A stretch of DNA of 64,000 bases from Streptomyces sp. I6 (GTDB lineage: Bacteria > Actinomycetota > Actinomycetes > Streptomycetales > Streptomycetaceae): NCBI GenBank assembly GCA_003725745.1, contig RHDP01000001.1, forward strand, positions 1,767,501 to 1,831,500. Reading direction: 5' to 3'. Shown here in pieces: positions 18,535 to 26,816 of the stretch; the stretch's first letter is position 1; the number at the start of each line of letters is the position of its first letter. The notes beneath the pieces were generated by a model, which was given only the letters and a program-made list of their open reading frames with translations, had not been told where the DNA came from and made no database searches. Position numbers and translations under genes: made by a program.

Positions 18535-19200
18535 GTGTTCGAGGCTGTGGGGCTGCTGCTCGGCAGCCCGTGGATCTACGCGGTCGTGGCGCTCTCCGTG
18601 CTCCTCGACGTGTTCCTGCCCGTGCTGCCGAGCGGTGCGCTGGTGATCACCGCCGCGACGGCAGCGGCGGCCGGGACGACGGCCGCGGCGGGACCGAGCG
18701 GGATGACCGGATCGACCGCGTTCGCGTCGGCTGCGGTCCCGGCGTCCGGCGACGCTCCCTCGGTGCCGGCGCTGCTGCTGTGCGCGGCGACGGCGTCCGT
18801 GCTCGGCGATCTGGTCGCCTACCGGCTGGCCCGACGCGGCGGGGAGCGGCTGGACCGTGCCATCGCCCGCTCCCGGCGGCTGGTGACAGCGCGGGAACGG
18901 CTCGGCACGGCGCTGAGCCGGGGCGGTGGACTGCTCGTCGTCATCGCCCGGTTCGCACCGGCCGGCCGTTCCGTGGTCTCCCTCGGCGCGGGCGCGGCGC
19001 ACCGCAGGGTGCGCGAGTTCCTTCCCTGGTCGGCGCTGGCCGCCGTGGCATGGGCGGGCTACAGCGTCGGCCTCGGCTGGTTCGGCGGGCAGTGGCTGGG
19101 CGCGACATGGGTCGGCGTGGCGGTGTCCGTCGCCGCCCTCTTCGCCGCCGGGTCCGTCGCGGCCTACGTCATGCGGCGTCCGGCGGCGAAGGCTGCGTAG
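18535..19200 (+). CDS. DedA family membrane protein
   Basis: A 221-residue polytopic membrane protein of the DedA/SNARE-associated family. The N-terminal re-entrant region SPWIYAVVALSVLLDVFLPV, then DLVAYRLARRGGERL and the basic IARFAPAGRSVVSLGAG segment match DedA landmarks (the F/Y-x-R-x-x-P-x-x-R type motif). DedA proteins are proposed polyprenyl-phosphate or lipid scramblases needed for envelope homeostasis. Two adjacent GTG codons (18532, 18535) are possible starts; the second has better spacing from GGGGAG. Its 3' end overlaps the convergent DUF2277 gene by 32 bases. Confidence 0.85.
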   Translation: MFEAVGLLLGSPWIYAVVALSVLLDVFLPVLPSGALVITAATAAAAGTTAAAGPSGMTGSTAFASAAVPASGDAPSVPALLLCAATASVLGDLVAYRLARRGGERLDRAIARSRRLVTARERLGTALSRGGGLLVVIARFAPAGRSVVSLGAGAAHRRVREFLPWSALAAVAWAGYSVGLGWFGGQWLGATWVGVAVSVAALFAAGSVAAYVMRRPAAKAA

Positions 19201-19429
19201 CCTTCCGCCCGGCCCCTGCGCCGCCGCGCACCTCCAGCCCGTCGAGGAGCTTCCGCGTCGCTTCCGCCACCTCGTCCACGGCCCGGTCGAACACCTCCCG
19301 GTTGTGCGCGGCGGGCGCCCGGAACCCGGACACCTTCCGTATGAACTGCAGGGCAGCTGCCCTGATGTCCTCCTCGGTGGCTTCTTCGGGGAGGACCGGC
19401 GGTCGAAGAGTCCTGATACTGCGGCACAT
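19169..19429 (-). CDS. DUF2277 domain protein
   Basis: An 86-residue protein with the full DUF2277 pattern: MCRSIRTLRPP at the N-terminus, then ATEEDIRAAALQFIRKVSGF and AHNREVFDRAVDEVAEAT. The domain is a small helical, probably DNA- or protein-binding unit of unknown role. The invariant MCRSI start fixes the ATG at 19429. It overlaps the 3' end of dedA on the opposite strand. Confidence 0.92.
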   Translation of the reverse strand: MCRSIRTLRPPVLPEEATEEDIRAAALQFIRKVSGFRAPAAHNREVFDRAVDEVAEATRKLLDGLEVRGGAGAGRKATQPSPPDAA

Positions 19430-19629
19430 GGGTCCAGTGTGGGCCACGCCACTGACAGACGGGCTCCGAGAAGGCCATCGGTCACGGCAGCGGAGGCAGT
19501 CCGTCACGGCGCGGGCCGTCGCACGGCCTGGGCGGCACCGCCCTCCGCCCCGGTGGTCACCGGGGCGGAGGGCGGCAACGGACGGGCGCTGCACCCGCGC
19601 GGGTCAGGCGGCGCAGGTCACACGGCGGT

Positions 19630-19893
19630 TCAGGCGGCGCGGGCCAGCCGAAGGACCGCACCCGCGCGGGGGGCCCCGGCCGTGGTGCCGGCCGCCCCGG
19701 GCTCCTCGTCGGCCTCGTCGGCCTCGTCGCGCTCGGCGGCCACGGCCGCGGCCCACTCCACGAGCAGCTGCTGGTACCTCGCCTCGTCCGCGGTGGACAG
19801 CCGGCTCCCGGACTTCTCCCACAACGCACGAATCGCCGCATTCACCACGGCTGCGGACCGCACGGAACCAAGCTCGCGAAGGGATGGGGACAT
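19630..19893 (-). CDS. Small conserved actinobacterial protein of unknown function
   Basis: An 87-residue acidic helical protein: MSPSLRELGSVRSAAVVNAA, then ALWEKSGSRLSTADEARYQQ and LLVEWAAAVAAERDEADEAD. I recognise it as a conserved Streptomyces hypothetical but know no function. The C-terminal third is low-complexity (Glu/Asp, then Ala/Gly). Start ATG 19893 matches where the conserved part begins. The sequence TCAGGCGGCGC around its stop recurs about 27 bases downstream. Confidence 0.75.
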   Translation of the reverse strand: MSPSLRELGSVRSAAVVNAAIRALWEKSGSRLSTADEARYQQLLVEWAAAVAAERDEADEADEEPGAAGTTAGAPRAGAVLRLARAA

Positions 19894-20144
19894 GGGCACA
19901 AGGTTACGCGGCGGCACCGACACCCGTGACCCGCCGAGCCGCCGCGGTGACCCGCACCACCGGCCCGCGTACCGCGATCGTGGCTGGTGGGGACGCCCGG
20001 CACCCCCGCTCGACGTGTCCTCTCTCACACCCTCTCAACACCTCCGCTCCCGCCCGGACTTTACGAAAACATTGATCCGGCGTTCACCAGGACCGCCGCC
20101 GTCCCCTCCCCTCCCCCTGGGGAGGGGGCCCTTGGGGGTTCCCC

Positions 20145-20591
20145 ATGGCAGAGCGGCCGGCAGAACCCTGGCCACCGGCCGCGGCCGGTGTCCTCCGCCT
20201 TCCCTCAGGACGGCTGGTACGAGGACGCGGCCTGCGGTATCCGCCACCGGACGGGCCCGTTCCCGCGTACGCGCTGTATCTGCTGGACCGGCGGCCTCCC
20301 GACGTTCCCTGGGATGCCGAGTGGCTGCGCTGGCCGGACTTCCGGCTCCCCCGCGACCGGGACCGCGCGCACGCCGCCCTGCGGGAGGTCTGGGCGCGCG
20401 CGGCCACGGAGCGGGTAGAAGTCGCCTGCGGGGGCGGTCGCGGGCGTACCGGCACGGCACTGGCGTGCCTCGCCGTCCTCGACGGCGTACCGGCTGCCGC
20501 GGCGGTGGCCTTCGTCCGGCGCCACTACGACCGCCGTGCGGTCGAAACCCCCTGGCAGCGCCGGTACGTTCGCCGCTTCCCGACTCCGTGA
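20145..20591 (+). CDS. Protein-tyrosine phosphatase family protein
   Basis: A 148-residue protein with the Cys-X5-Arg phosphatase loop in VEVACGGGRGRTGTALACLA (nucleophile Cys95, Arg101), preceded by a strand and followed by the P-loop helix. The usual His before the nucleophile is Ala here, which is typical of this compact actinobacterial group. A general-acid candidate is the Asp in WPDFRLP, the WPD-loop equivalent. The C-terminal YVRRFPTP is conserved in the group. Substrate is unknown. It lies alone, after a spacer holding a short G/C-rich hairpin near 20105-20135. Confidence 0.85.
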   Translation: MAERPAEPWPPAAAGVLRLPSGRLVRGRGLRYPPPDGPVPAYALYLLDRRPPDVPWDAEWLRWPDFRLPRDRDRAHAALREVWARAATERVEVACGGGRGRTGTALACLAVLDGVPAAAAVAFVRRHYDRRAVETPWQRRYVRRFPTP

Positions 20592-20852
20592 GCCCGACTC
20601 CATGAGCCCGCCTTCCATGAGCCCGCCTTCCATGAGCCCGGCGCGGGGAGGGTGACACGGCCGGGAGCGCGCCGCTCCCGGCCGGGAGCGACCTCGGCGC
20701 GGGGACGCTCGAGGAGGCGAGGGGACCGCGGACGCGCACGGCGCTCGGGCCGGATGCCCCGGTCCGGTCCCCCGTCCGGGTGGCGGCACCGGGTCCGCGC
20801 CACCGGCCGGACCCCGAGGCACCACGCTGGAGCGGACCTGAAGGAGAGTCGC

Positions 20853-21050
20853 ATGGTGCCGAAGCCTCCGTCGTGCCCGCAGTGCCCTTCCCGTCCGCCA
20901 CTCTGGAAGGACACCACCCGCACCGCTCCCGGCTCCGAGGACCGGTGGCGCTGGTACTGCACGTACTGTGCGAGGCGCTGGGCCCCCACGCCGGAACACC
21001 GGCTCACGTTCACGGTCTTCCCGCGCGTACCGCAGCACCCCCCACGATGA
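20853..21050 (+). CDS. Small zinc-ribbon protein, unknown function
   Basis: A 65-residue protein with two Cys pairs, CPQC near residue 8 and CTYC near 36, a four-Cys zinc ribbon. Start ATG 20853 follows a clear AAGGAG six bases away. No other domain is visible and I do not recognise a family with confidence; the Trp-rich middle (DRWRWYCTYCARRW) resembles transposase- or IS-type ribbons but nothing around it is a mobile element. Confidence 0.6.
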   Translation: MVPKPPSCPQCPSRPPLWKDTTRTAPGSEDRWRWYCTYCARRWAPTPEHRLTFTVFPRVPQHPPR

Positions 21051-21119
21051 CCTCTCACCGGCCGGCCACCGCACGGTGGGCTCAGCGGCGGGCCCGACGG
21101 CTCGCGCCCGGAGAGCGGA

Positions 21120-21641
21120 TCACTGCTTCAGGGCGACCTTGAACGCCACGATCAGCAGGCCGAGGACCAGATTGACCGCCCCGGCCGCGAGCACGATGCG
21201 CACCGACGCCCCGGCTCTGAACGCCGCCAGGACCGCCCAGCCGACCTGCCCCGCCACCGCGACGCCGAGCGCCAGCCACACCGTCCCCTCCAGGTCCAGC
21301 CCCAGCAGCGGGCTGGCGGCGACCGCGAGGGCCGGTGGGACGGCCGCCTCGAGGATCGGCCGCTCAGACAGGCAGATGCGCCGGATCTCCTGCCCGTTGG
21401 GTGACACATAGGCGATGCGCTGCCCGAAGAGCCGGGCGAAGACGTGCGCGGCCCAGAAGACCACCCCGGTGCCGAGCAGAAGCAGGATGAGCTGCAGCCT
21501 CGGGAACGAGCCGAGCGCCCCCGCGCCGACCACCACGGAAGCGGCGAGCAGCGAACCGTACACGGCGCCGGTGTAGTCGCCTCGCCCGGCAACGGCCGCG
21601 GGGGCCGCCCCGGGGCGCTCGGCAGGGGTCTGGGCCGTCAT
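21120..21641 (-). CDS. Conserved membrane protein, unknown function
   Basis: A 173-residue protein with four predicted membrane helices (YGSLLAASVVVGAGAL, LQLILLLLGTGVVFWAAHVF, ILEAAVPPALAVAASPLLGL and the C-terminal GAVNLVLGLLIVAFKVAL). I recognise it as a widespread actinobacterial hypothetical membrane protein but know no function. A cytosolic loop reads FGQRIAYVSPNGQEIRRI. ATG 21641 is the start at which the conserved part begins; the open frame continues 5' through repeats. Confidence 0.75.
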   Translation of the reverse strand: MTAQTPAERPGAAPAAVAGRGDYTGAVYGSLLAASVVVGAGALGSFPRLQLILLLLGTGVVFWAAHVFARLFGQRIAYVSPNGQEIRRICLSERPILEAAVPPALAVAASPLLGLDLEGTVWLALGVAVAGQVGWAVLAAFRAGASVRIVLAAGAVNLVLGLLIVAFKVALKQ

Positions 21642-21754
21642 GCCTTCAGTGTCGCGGGACACTCCGCACCCCGCGCGGCCGCACGAGGCCGATCGCTCCC
21701 GGTGCCGGGGACGTACGGCCCGCGGCAGGCCGGTCCACGGCCCGCCGAGAGCCC

Positions 21755-21808
21755 TGGACCGGTCCGGGACGCCGAGGGCCGTGGACCGGTCCGGGACGCT
21801 GAGGGCCG
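21755..21808. repeat. 27-bp tandem duplication
   Basis: Two copies (21755-21781, 21782-21808) of a 27-bp unit beginning TGGACCGGTCCGGGACGC with one mismatch, upstream of the membrane protein gene. Confidence 0.85.
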
Positions 21809-21999
21809 TCGGCCGGGCGGCTCCCGGCCCGGGCCAGCCCCACCCCGCGGTTCCGCGGACCACCGCCTTCCGGCCCCTCCAGGCGCTGACCGGGTGGCCG
21901 CACCGGACGGAGGCCGCACGGACGGCCCGGGGCCGGACCGGCGCGGGCCCTGCACACCGGCCCGGCGCAGGTGGGGCCCGAATGCCGGGTCAGCAGCGC

Positions 22000-22262
22000 G
22001 GCTTGCGGCCTGCCGCCGGAGGAGTTCGAACGGACCATCACCGCGGCACGCAAGAAGAGCGACCAGAGGTGCCAGGCCGCATAGGAGAGGTCTCTACGAA
22101 ACCAGGGGATTGACAATCCCAACTTCCCCTGCAATCACGGGCTCCACGCCACGAGGGGATGGTCACTTGGTGAACGGCCGTGACCACGCCATCGCCGCGC
22201 ACGTCGACGAGCAGATCAGGAGGGTGCGGCCGGCAGAGTCCGACGAGCCATCTGGCACGTAA
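22000..22262 (+). other. Possible relic of an integrated element next to tRNA-Val
   Basis: Two short non-overlapping reading ends are visible: PPEEFERTITAARKKSDQRC ending at 22083, and VNGRDHAIAAHVDEQIRRVR ending at 22262. Their composition is lower in GC than the neighbours, they have no starts or ribosome sites, and they sit about 100 bases from the 3' end of a tRNA gene, the usual position of an integrase gene end. I cannot assign a family; a decayed integrative element is an inference only. Confidence 0.3.
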
Positions 22263-22304
22263 CTGGCACGGCGCCCCCTGTACCGCCTCCGCGGCTGGGG
22301 AGCG

Positions 22305-22352
22305 AACAAGGCCCAGGCTTCCGGAATCCGCCGGATGACCTGGGCCCTTGTT
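22305..22352 (-). terminator. Terminator of tRNA-Val
   Basis: Inverted arms AACAAGGCCCAGG (22305-22317) and CCTGGGCCCTTGTT (22339-22352) with one bulged base, 13 bases beyond the tRNA 3' end on the minus strand. The minus-strand transcript would end in a short pyrimidine/U-rich tail (TTGTTCGC). Confidence 0.75.
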
Positions 22353-22364
22353 GTGCCTCTGGGC

Positions 22365-22439
22365 TGGTGGGCGCGGACGGTTTCGAACCGCCGACATCTG
22401 CTTTGTAAGAGCAGCGCTCTACCCCTGAGCTACGCACCC
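22365..22439 (-). tRNA. tRNA-Val (anticodon UAC)
   Basis: Minus-strand sequence folds as a full tRNA. Acceptor arm GGGTGCG pairs with CGCGCCC (one G-U), the D arm has GCTC..GAGC with AGGGGTA in the loop, the anticodon stem CTGCT/AGCAG surrounds loop CTTACAA (anticodon UAC) and the T arm has GTTCGAAAC. The 3' CCA is encoded (22365-22367). It is the only RNA gene of this kind in the window. Confidence 0.95.
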
Positions 22440-22999
22440 GAGAATGAGGCATCAGCCTACATGGACCCGGGGTGGGTGCCGCAAACCAGATCACATGGGA
22501 CCTCCATGGTGAGCGGAGGTGGGCGGGCCCCGGGGGGCGTCCGGCGCGAGCCGCCGGATGGCACTGCGGCGGGGAGGCGGAAGCACGGTCGGTCACCCCG
22601 CGGGTGGGGAGCGGCCGGGGTCACGGCCGAGGGCAGGCCGGGGCGGCAAAGCCGGCGCCCGGTGCAGCGGCGGGACTCCGGTAGAAGGGGGGTAGTCGCG
22701 GGGACGGAGCAGCCGCCCCCGCCCGCCCGGGCCGTGGTTCTTACGGGATCGAGGCCGCGGGCCCTGCAGCGCGGCACCGTCAGAGGCCCCGTGGGCCGGG
22801 TCGGACTGGGCGCCTGGCCGGTCGCGCGCTCGAGACGCCGGTCAGCGGCGCCGCCCCGCCCACCGGAAGCCACGAGCCTCGCGGTGCGCGGGCGCGTCCG
22901 CAGGCTTGTCACGTGAAGTGTGAACTAACAGGCTCGTGTGTTCGTCCTTACCCAGTGGGAGAATGAACCGGCAGAGCGGACACGGCACGGGAGAGGGAT
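22440..22999. other. Spacer without recognisable gene
   Basis: About 560 bases between tRNA-Val and the coiled-coil gene. No reading frame has the third-position bias or similarity of a gene. The last 90 bases (22910-22990) are AT-richer and should contain the promoter of the downstream gene; the tRNA promoter must lie just above 22440. Confidence 0.5.
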
Positions 23000-24370
23000 G
23001 TGACGGCGACACACGCACGGCCGCGCGCAGGAGCGAGGGCGAGAGCGGGAGTCGTGCGTGACGTGGCCGCACTGGTGCTGATGCCGTTGCCGCTGGTGGT
23101 CGCGGCACTCCCGGCCGCGTTCGCCGGAGGCGGGACGCGGCGGTGGTTCGGCGGCCGCGGCGAGAGCCAGCGGGCCGACGCGCAGGCCGCGAAGGACGCC
23201 GCCGCGGCGGCGTTCTACGAACTGGACACCGCCCAGCGCGACCTCCGCATCTCCATCGAGACCATCGCGGCCGTGGACAACTCGCCCGGCGCCCGGCGCG
23301 CGGTCGAGGAGTTCACCGCGCTGGGACACCGGATCGACGAGGTCAGCCACACGTACATCACCGCCGTCGACGCGCACGACCTCGACCGGGACGACCTGGA
23401 CCCCTCGGTGGCGGTGCGTGCGCGCAGGGACCTGGCCGGGGCGAAGGACGCGCTGGTCCGGGTCAGGGGCGAGCTGGACCGGTTCGCGCAGGGCCTCGGG
23501 CCACTGCTGGAGAAGGCTGAGACCCAGCTGGCCCGCCTCGCCCCCGCCGTCGAGCGGGCCCGGCAGGCACTGCTCGCGGCGAGCAACGCCCTCGACGCGG
23601 TGCGCGCCTCGGGTATGCGCGCCGACGACCTGGCGGCCCGGCTCGCCGCCCTCGCCCCCGAGCTGACCAGGCTCAACGAGGGTGCCGGCCGGCACGGCGT
23701 GTCCGAGACACTGCAGCGCGCCGACCGGGTGGTACGCGAGGCCGAGACGATACGGGCCGAGGCCGGGCGGCTTCCGGAACGGGCGGCCGAGATCGACAAA
23801 CGCCTGGTGTCGCTGCGTACCCGCGCCCAAGCGCTCACCACGCGCACGGAGGGCGTCGAGCCCGTCCTCAGCGAGCTGCGCCGCCGCTTCACCGCCGCCT
23901 GCTGGCAGGATCTGCAGCCTGTTCCCGCCCGGGCCGGTGAGGACGTACGCCGCGCCGAGGAGAAGCTCAAGGAAGCCGCCAAGGCACGCGACGAGCAGCG
24001 CTGGCCCGATGCCACGGCCCTCCTCACCACCGTGCGGGCCCTGCTGAACAGCATCGACGAGGCCGTCTCGGCCGCCGGTGACCGGCTGCGGCGGCTCGAC
24101 GCCGTCGCCAAGGACCCTGAGCAGGAGATCCAGCGCACCCGGTTCGCCATCCGCGACGCCCAGCGCCTCGCCATGGCGGGCCGCAACACCCCGGATCCGC
24201 GGCACGCCCGCCCCCTGGACGACTCCGTCGCCCGGCTCGATCGGGCTGTCGCCGGTCTCGAGGGACGCCACCCCGACTACTGGCACTTCCTGACCGAGCT
24301 GGAAGCGGTTCGGCAGACCGTGGCCCGCGTCGTGGGCCTCATCCGCAGCGAGCGCGGCCCGGCGGCGTGA
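23000..24370 (+). CDS. Membrane-anchored coiled-coil protein, unknown function
   Basis: A 456-residue protein with one N-terminal membrane helix (ALVLMPLPLVVAALPAAFAG, about 23-42) followed by about 390 residues that are almost entirely helical and coiled-coil: AKDAAAAAFYELDTAQRDLR, QRADRVVREAETIRAEAGRL, and DVRRAEEKLKEAAKARDEQR. No enzymatic motif is present. I recognise it as a conserved Streptomyces hypothetical; its layout resembles structural or septum-type spacer proteins, but that is only an analogy. GTG 23000 follows GAGAGGG. Confidence 0.8.
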   Translation: MTATHARPRAGARARAGVVRDVAALVLMPLPLVVAALPAAFAGGGTRRWFGGRGESQRADAQAAKDAAAAAFYELDTAQRDLRISIETIAAVDNSPGARRAVEEFTALGHRIDEVSHTYITAVDAHDLDRDDLDPSVAVRARRDLAGAKDALVRVRGELDRFAQGLGPLLEKAETQLARLAPAVERARQALLAASNALDAVRASGMRADDLAARLAALAPELTRLNEGAGRHGVSETLQRADRVVREAETIRAEAGRLPERAAEIDKRLVSLRTRAQALTTRTEGVEPVLSELRRRFTAACWQDLQPVPARAGEDVRRAEEKLKEAAKARDEQRWPDATALLTTVRALLNSIDEAVSAAGDRLRRLDAVAKDPEQEIQRTRFAIRDAQRLAMAGRNTPDPRHARPLDDSVARLDRAVAGLEGRHPDYWHFLTELEAVRQTVARVVGLIRSERGPAA

Positions 24371-24780
24371 CCGCCTCGCGGCAGTCGCCCCGTGCGGACC
24401 ACAGCCCGCGAGCCCGCCCCCGGCCCTCGGCCTCGCCCCCGGTCTCGCGGCCGGCCGGGCGCAGCGCGCTCACCAGCTGAAACGCCCACCCGCCGGGTAG
24501 CCGCTGCACGTGGTGCCCGGCCGCACCCGCGGCCAGGCACCCGCCTGCCCCTGTCCGGCAGCGTCCGCGCCCCAGGAACGCCCCGGCCCGCCCACGGCCC
24601 TTCCAGGAACTGTCTCCGATACCGCCGCTCACCGCGCGCGGGCACGCGGGCTAAGGGCTCCGCTGGTGACGGTCTGCGCCTGCGCCGGCACGCCATCCCA
24701 CCCGTGCGCGGGTCCCGTTTGTCCGGGTGCCGCAGCGGGCGGATCCTGTAGGGAGGTACGCACGGCCAAGGGAGGCCGCA
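24371..24780. other. Spacer without recognisable gene
   Basis: About 410 bases of GC-rich sequence with no convincing coding frame or large hairpin. The ribosome site of the next gene (AAGGGAGGCCGCA) ends it. Confidence 0.5.
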
Positions 24781-25395
24781 ATGGCATCCACCAACGCGTC
24801 GCAGGACACGAGGCACCGCGGAGGCGGGCACGTCGCACTGAACGAGCACCTGCCCGTGGACCACAAGCTCAACCAGGTCTACCGCTATGGCGCGGGGCTC
24901 ATGGGTCTGATCCTGCTGGCGTTCGGGGTCCTCGGGCTGACGCACAACCTGGGCTTCTTCGACACGGGCAACGACACCGTCGCGGGCCTCAACACCAACG
25001 GCGCGCTGAGCGTGCTGTCCATCTGCGTCGGGCTGCTGCTGTTCGTCGGCATGGTCATCGGTGGCAACTTCGCCTCCACGCTGAACATGGTGCTCGGCAT
25101 CCTCTTCATCTTCAGCGGCTTCGTGAACCTGGGCCTGCTGGACACCGACGCCAACTTCCTCAACTTCCGCATCCAGAACGTCCTCTTCAGCTTCGTCGTG
25201 GGAATCATGCTGATGTGGTTCGGCATGTACGGACGGGTGAGCAGCACGCTCCCCCACGACAACCCCTACTGGAAGGCCCGCCACCCGGAGGAGGCTGCGA
25301 GGGAGGAACGGGCGCGGGCGGAGCGGATTCAGGCGGGACGGATGCTCCCGCGCGAGGGTTCGGAGTCCGGTCGCCAGGACCGACGGCCCGGCTAA
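24781..25395 (+). CDS. DUF4383 family membrane protein
   Basis: A 204-residue protein with four membrane helices and the DUF4383 hallmarks HKLNQVYRYGAGLMGLIL, NNLF-like LTHNLGFFDTG, NMVLGILFIFSGFVNLGLL and the C-terminal half helix FSFVVGIMLMWFGMYG. A charged cytosolic tail (EEAAREERARAERIQAGRM) follows. Function is unknown; relatives are often stress or sporulation associated. ATG 24781 follows GGGAGG. The FmdB gene follows 9 bases downstream, so the two are probably cotranscribed. Confidence 0.9.
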   Translation: MASTNASQDTRHRGGGHVALNEHLPVDHKLNQVYRYGAGLMGLILLAFGVLGLTHNLGFFDTGNDTVAGLNTNGALSVLSICVGLLLFVGMVIGGNFASTLNMVLGILFIFSGFVNLGLLDTDANFLNFRIQNVLFSFVVGIMLMWFGMYGRVSSTLPHDNPYWKARHPEEAAREERARAERIQAGRMLPREGSESGRQDRRPG

Positions 25396-25404
25396 CCTGT
25401 CCCC

Positions 25405-25626
25405 ATGCCCCGTTACGAGTACCGCTGCCGTACCTGCGACAACACCTTCGAGCTGAGCCGGCCCATGGCCGAGTCCTCCGCTCCCGCGCCCTGCCCCGCG
25501 GGACACGACGACACCGTGAAGCTCCTCTCGGCGGTCTCCGTGGGGGGGACGAGCATGGGGTCGGCCCCTGCGCCGACCGGGGGCGGCGGTGGTGGTGGTT
25601 GCTGTGGCGGCGGGTGCTGTGGCTGA
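25405..25626 (+). CDS. FmdB-type zinc ribbon protein
   Basis: A 73-residue protein beginning MPRYEYRCRTCDNTFELSRP, the FmdB/CxxC_CXXC_SSSS ribbon signature, with the second metal pair supplied by CPAGHDD. The C-terminus is a Gly/Cys-rich tail (GGGGGGGCCGGGCCG) that could bind additional metal. FmdB proteins are described as putative regulators but no mechanism is proven. It follows DUF4383 closely on the same strand. Confidence 0.9.
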   Translation: MPRYEYRCRTCDNTFELSRPMAESSAPAPCPAGHDDTVKLLSAVSVGGTSMGSAPAPTGGGGGGGCCGGGCCG

Positions 25627-25660
25627 GCGACGGACGACTGACACCCGACGACGGACGACG

Positions 25661-25706
25661 GACAGCTGACAGCTGACAGCTGACAGCTGACAAAATGTGT
25701 CAGCTG
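25661..25706. repeat. 7-bp tandem repeat ending in a hairpin
   Basis: Four copies of ACAGCTG run into a perfect 9-bp hairpin, CAGCTGACA (25684-25692) and TGTCAGCTG (25698-25706) with loop AAATG. It lies 35 bases after the FmdB stop and may end that transcript. Confidence 0.7.
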
Positions 25707-25850
25707 GTACTCACTCGAGGCCATTCCGGCCCTCATCCCGGACAGTCCGGACGTCTTCAGCCCGCCGCCAGCCGCCTACCGCCCACCGCCCACCCGGTGT
25801 CCCCGGTTCGACGCCAGAACGGCCATCCGCCCGTCTGCCCGTCCACCCTT

Positions 25851-26816
25851 CTACGGCGCGGCCGGCGCCTCCACCCCACCAGACGCCGGGAGCGTGGCTG
25901 CGGCAACCGGCGTGGCGTCGGCGGACGCGGTACCGCCCTGCGCACCGGAAGCCGTACCCGTCCCCCCCTCCCCGTCCACTCCCTGTGCCACTTGCGTCAC
26001 TCCCTGTCCCGCTCCGGTCACCGCCGCCGCGAACCGGCGCAGGATCTCCTCGCCCGCCGCGATCCCCCGCTCCTGGAGGGCGGTCACCTGCCGGGGCGCC
26101 CAGCCGGTGTCGGCGAGTTCGCCGTGACCAGGGCGCCAGGCGTGGTCGGCGGCCAGCAGCAGATCGGCGTCGAGGAGTGAGTCGCCCGCCGCGAGCACGC
26201 GCTCGGCTCCGGTGCGCCGCACGAGTTCACGAACGGCCGCGCTCTTGGTGAGCGGCTTCGGCACGGCGTAGACCTTGCGCCCCTGCAGGGAGACCGTCCA
26301 GCCCTTCGTGTCCGCCCAGGCGGAGAGTTCCCCGATCCAGTCGTCCGGGAGGAGCGAGCGCTCCACGACGAGATAGGCGAAGAGGTCCTCGGCGACCCGC
26401 TCCTTGAGCAGCCAGGCCGGGTCAGCCGCGTCGAGCAGATGGGCGCGGACCTCGGCGAGGGAGGCGCACTCGCCGGCGAGTCTGGCGGCCACCGTGCGCT
26501 GCCAGGCGGGGTCGGACTCGCCGTCGACCAGCAGATGGCCGCCGTTGGCGCAGATCGCGTACCGGGGGGCGGGGCCGGGCAGCCGGATCCTGGCGTACTG
26601 CTCGCGGGTACGGGTCGTCGCCGGTACGAAGACCGCGTCGCCGGCGAGTTCGCCGAGCAGTGCGGCGGCGGCCTCCGTCATGTACGACAGCGGCTTGCTC
26701 TCGTACACCTCGACGCACAGCAACCGGGGCGCCATGGCGTCGGGCACGGTCAGCTGCAGTGCGGCCGCGGAGTAGATGAGCGTCCGGTCGAGGTCGCTGG
26801 TGATCAAGGAGGTCAC
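25851..26816 (-). CDS. HAD family hydrolase of the Ter-linked biosynthetic operon
   Basis: A 321-residue HAD phosphatase. Motif I is LITSDLDRTLIYS (nucleophile Asp8, Asp10), a Cof-type cap follows, and the late motifs are PKPLTKSAAVRELVRR (catalytic Lys) and AERVLAAGDSLLDADLLLAA (Asp pair). The last 50 residues are low-complexity. The GTG at 26816 overlaps the stop of the upstream gene (GTGA), which implies translational coupling. In Ter-linked modules a HAD phosphatase is proposed to remove phosphate from the nucleotide-like product made by the phosphoribosyltransferases; that role is inferred from context. Confidence 0.88.
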   Translation of the reverse strand: MTSLITSDLDRTLIYSAAALQLTVPDAMAPRLLCVEVYESKPLSYMTEAAAALLGELAGDAVFVPATTRTREQYARIRLPGPAPRYAICANGGHLLVDGESDPAWQRTVAARLAGECASLAEVRAHLLDAADPAWLLKERVAEDLFAYLVVERSLLPDDWIGELSAWADTKGWTVSLQGRKVYAVPKPLTKSAAVRELVRRTGAERVLAAGDSLLDADLLLAADHAWRPGHGELADTGWAPRQVTALQERGIAAGEEILRRFAAAVTGAGQGVTQVAQGVDGEGGTGTASGAQGGTASADATPVAAATLPASGGVEAPAAP

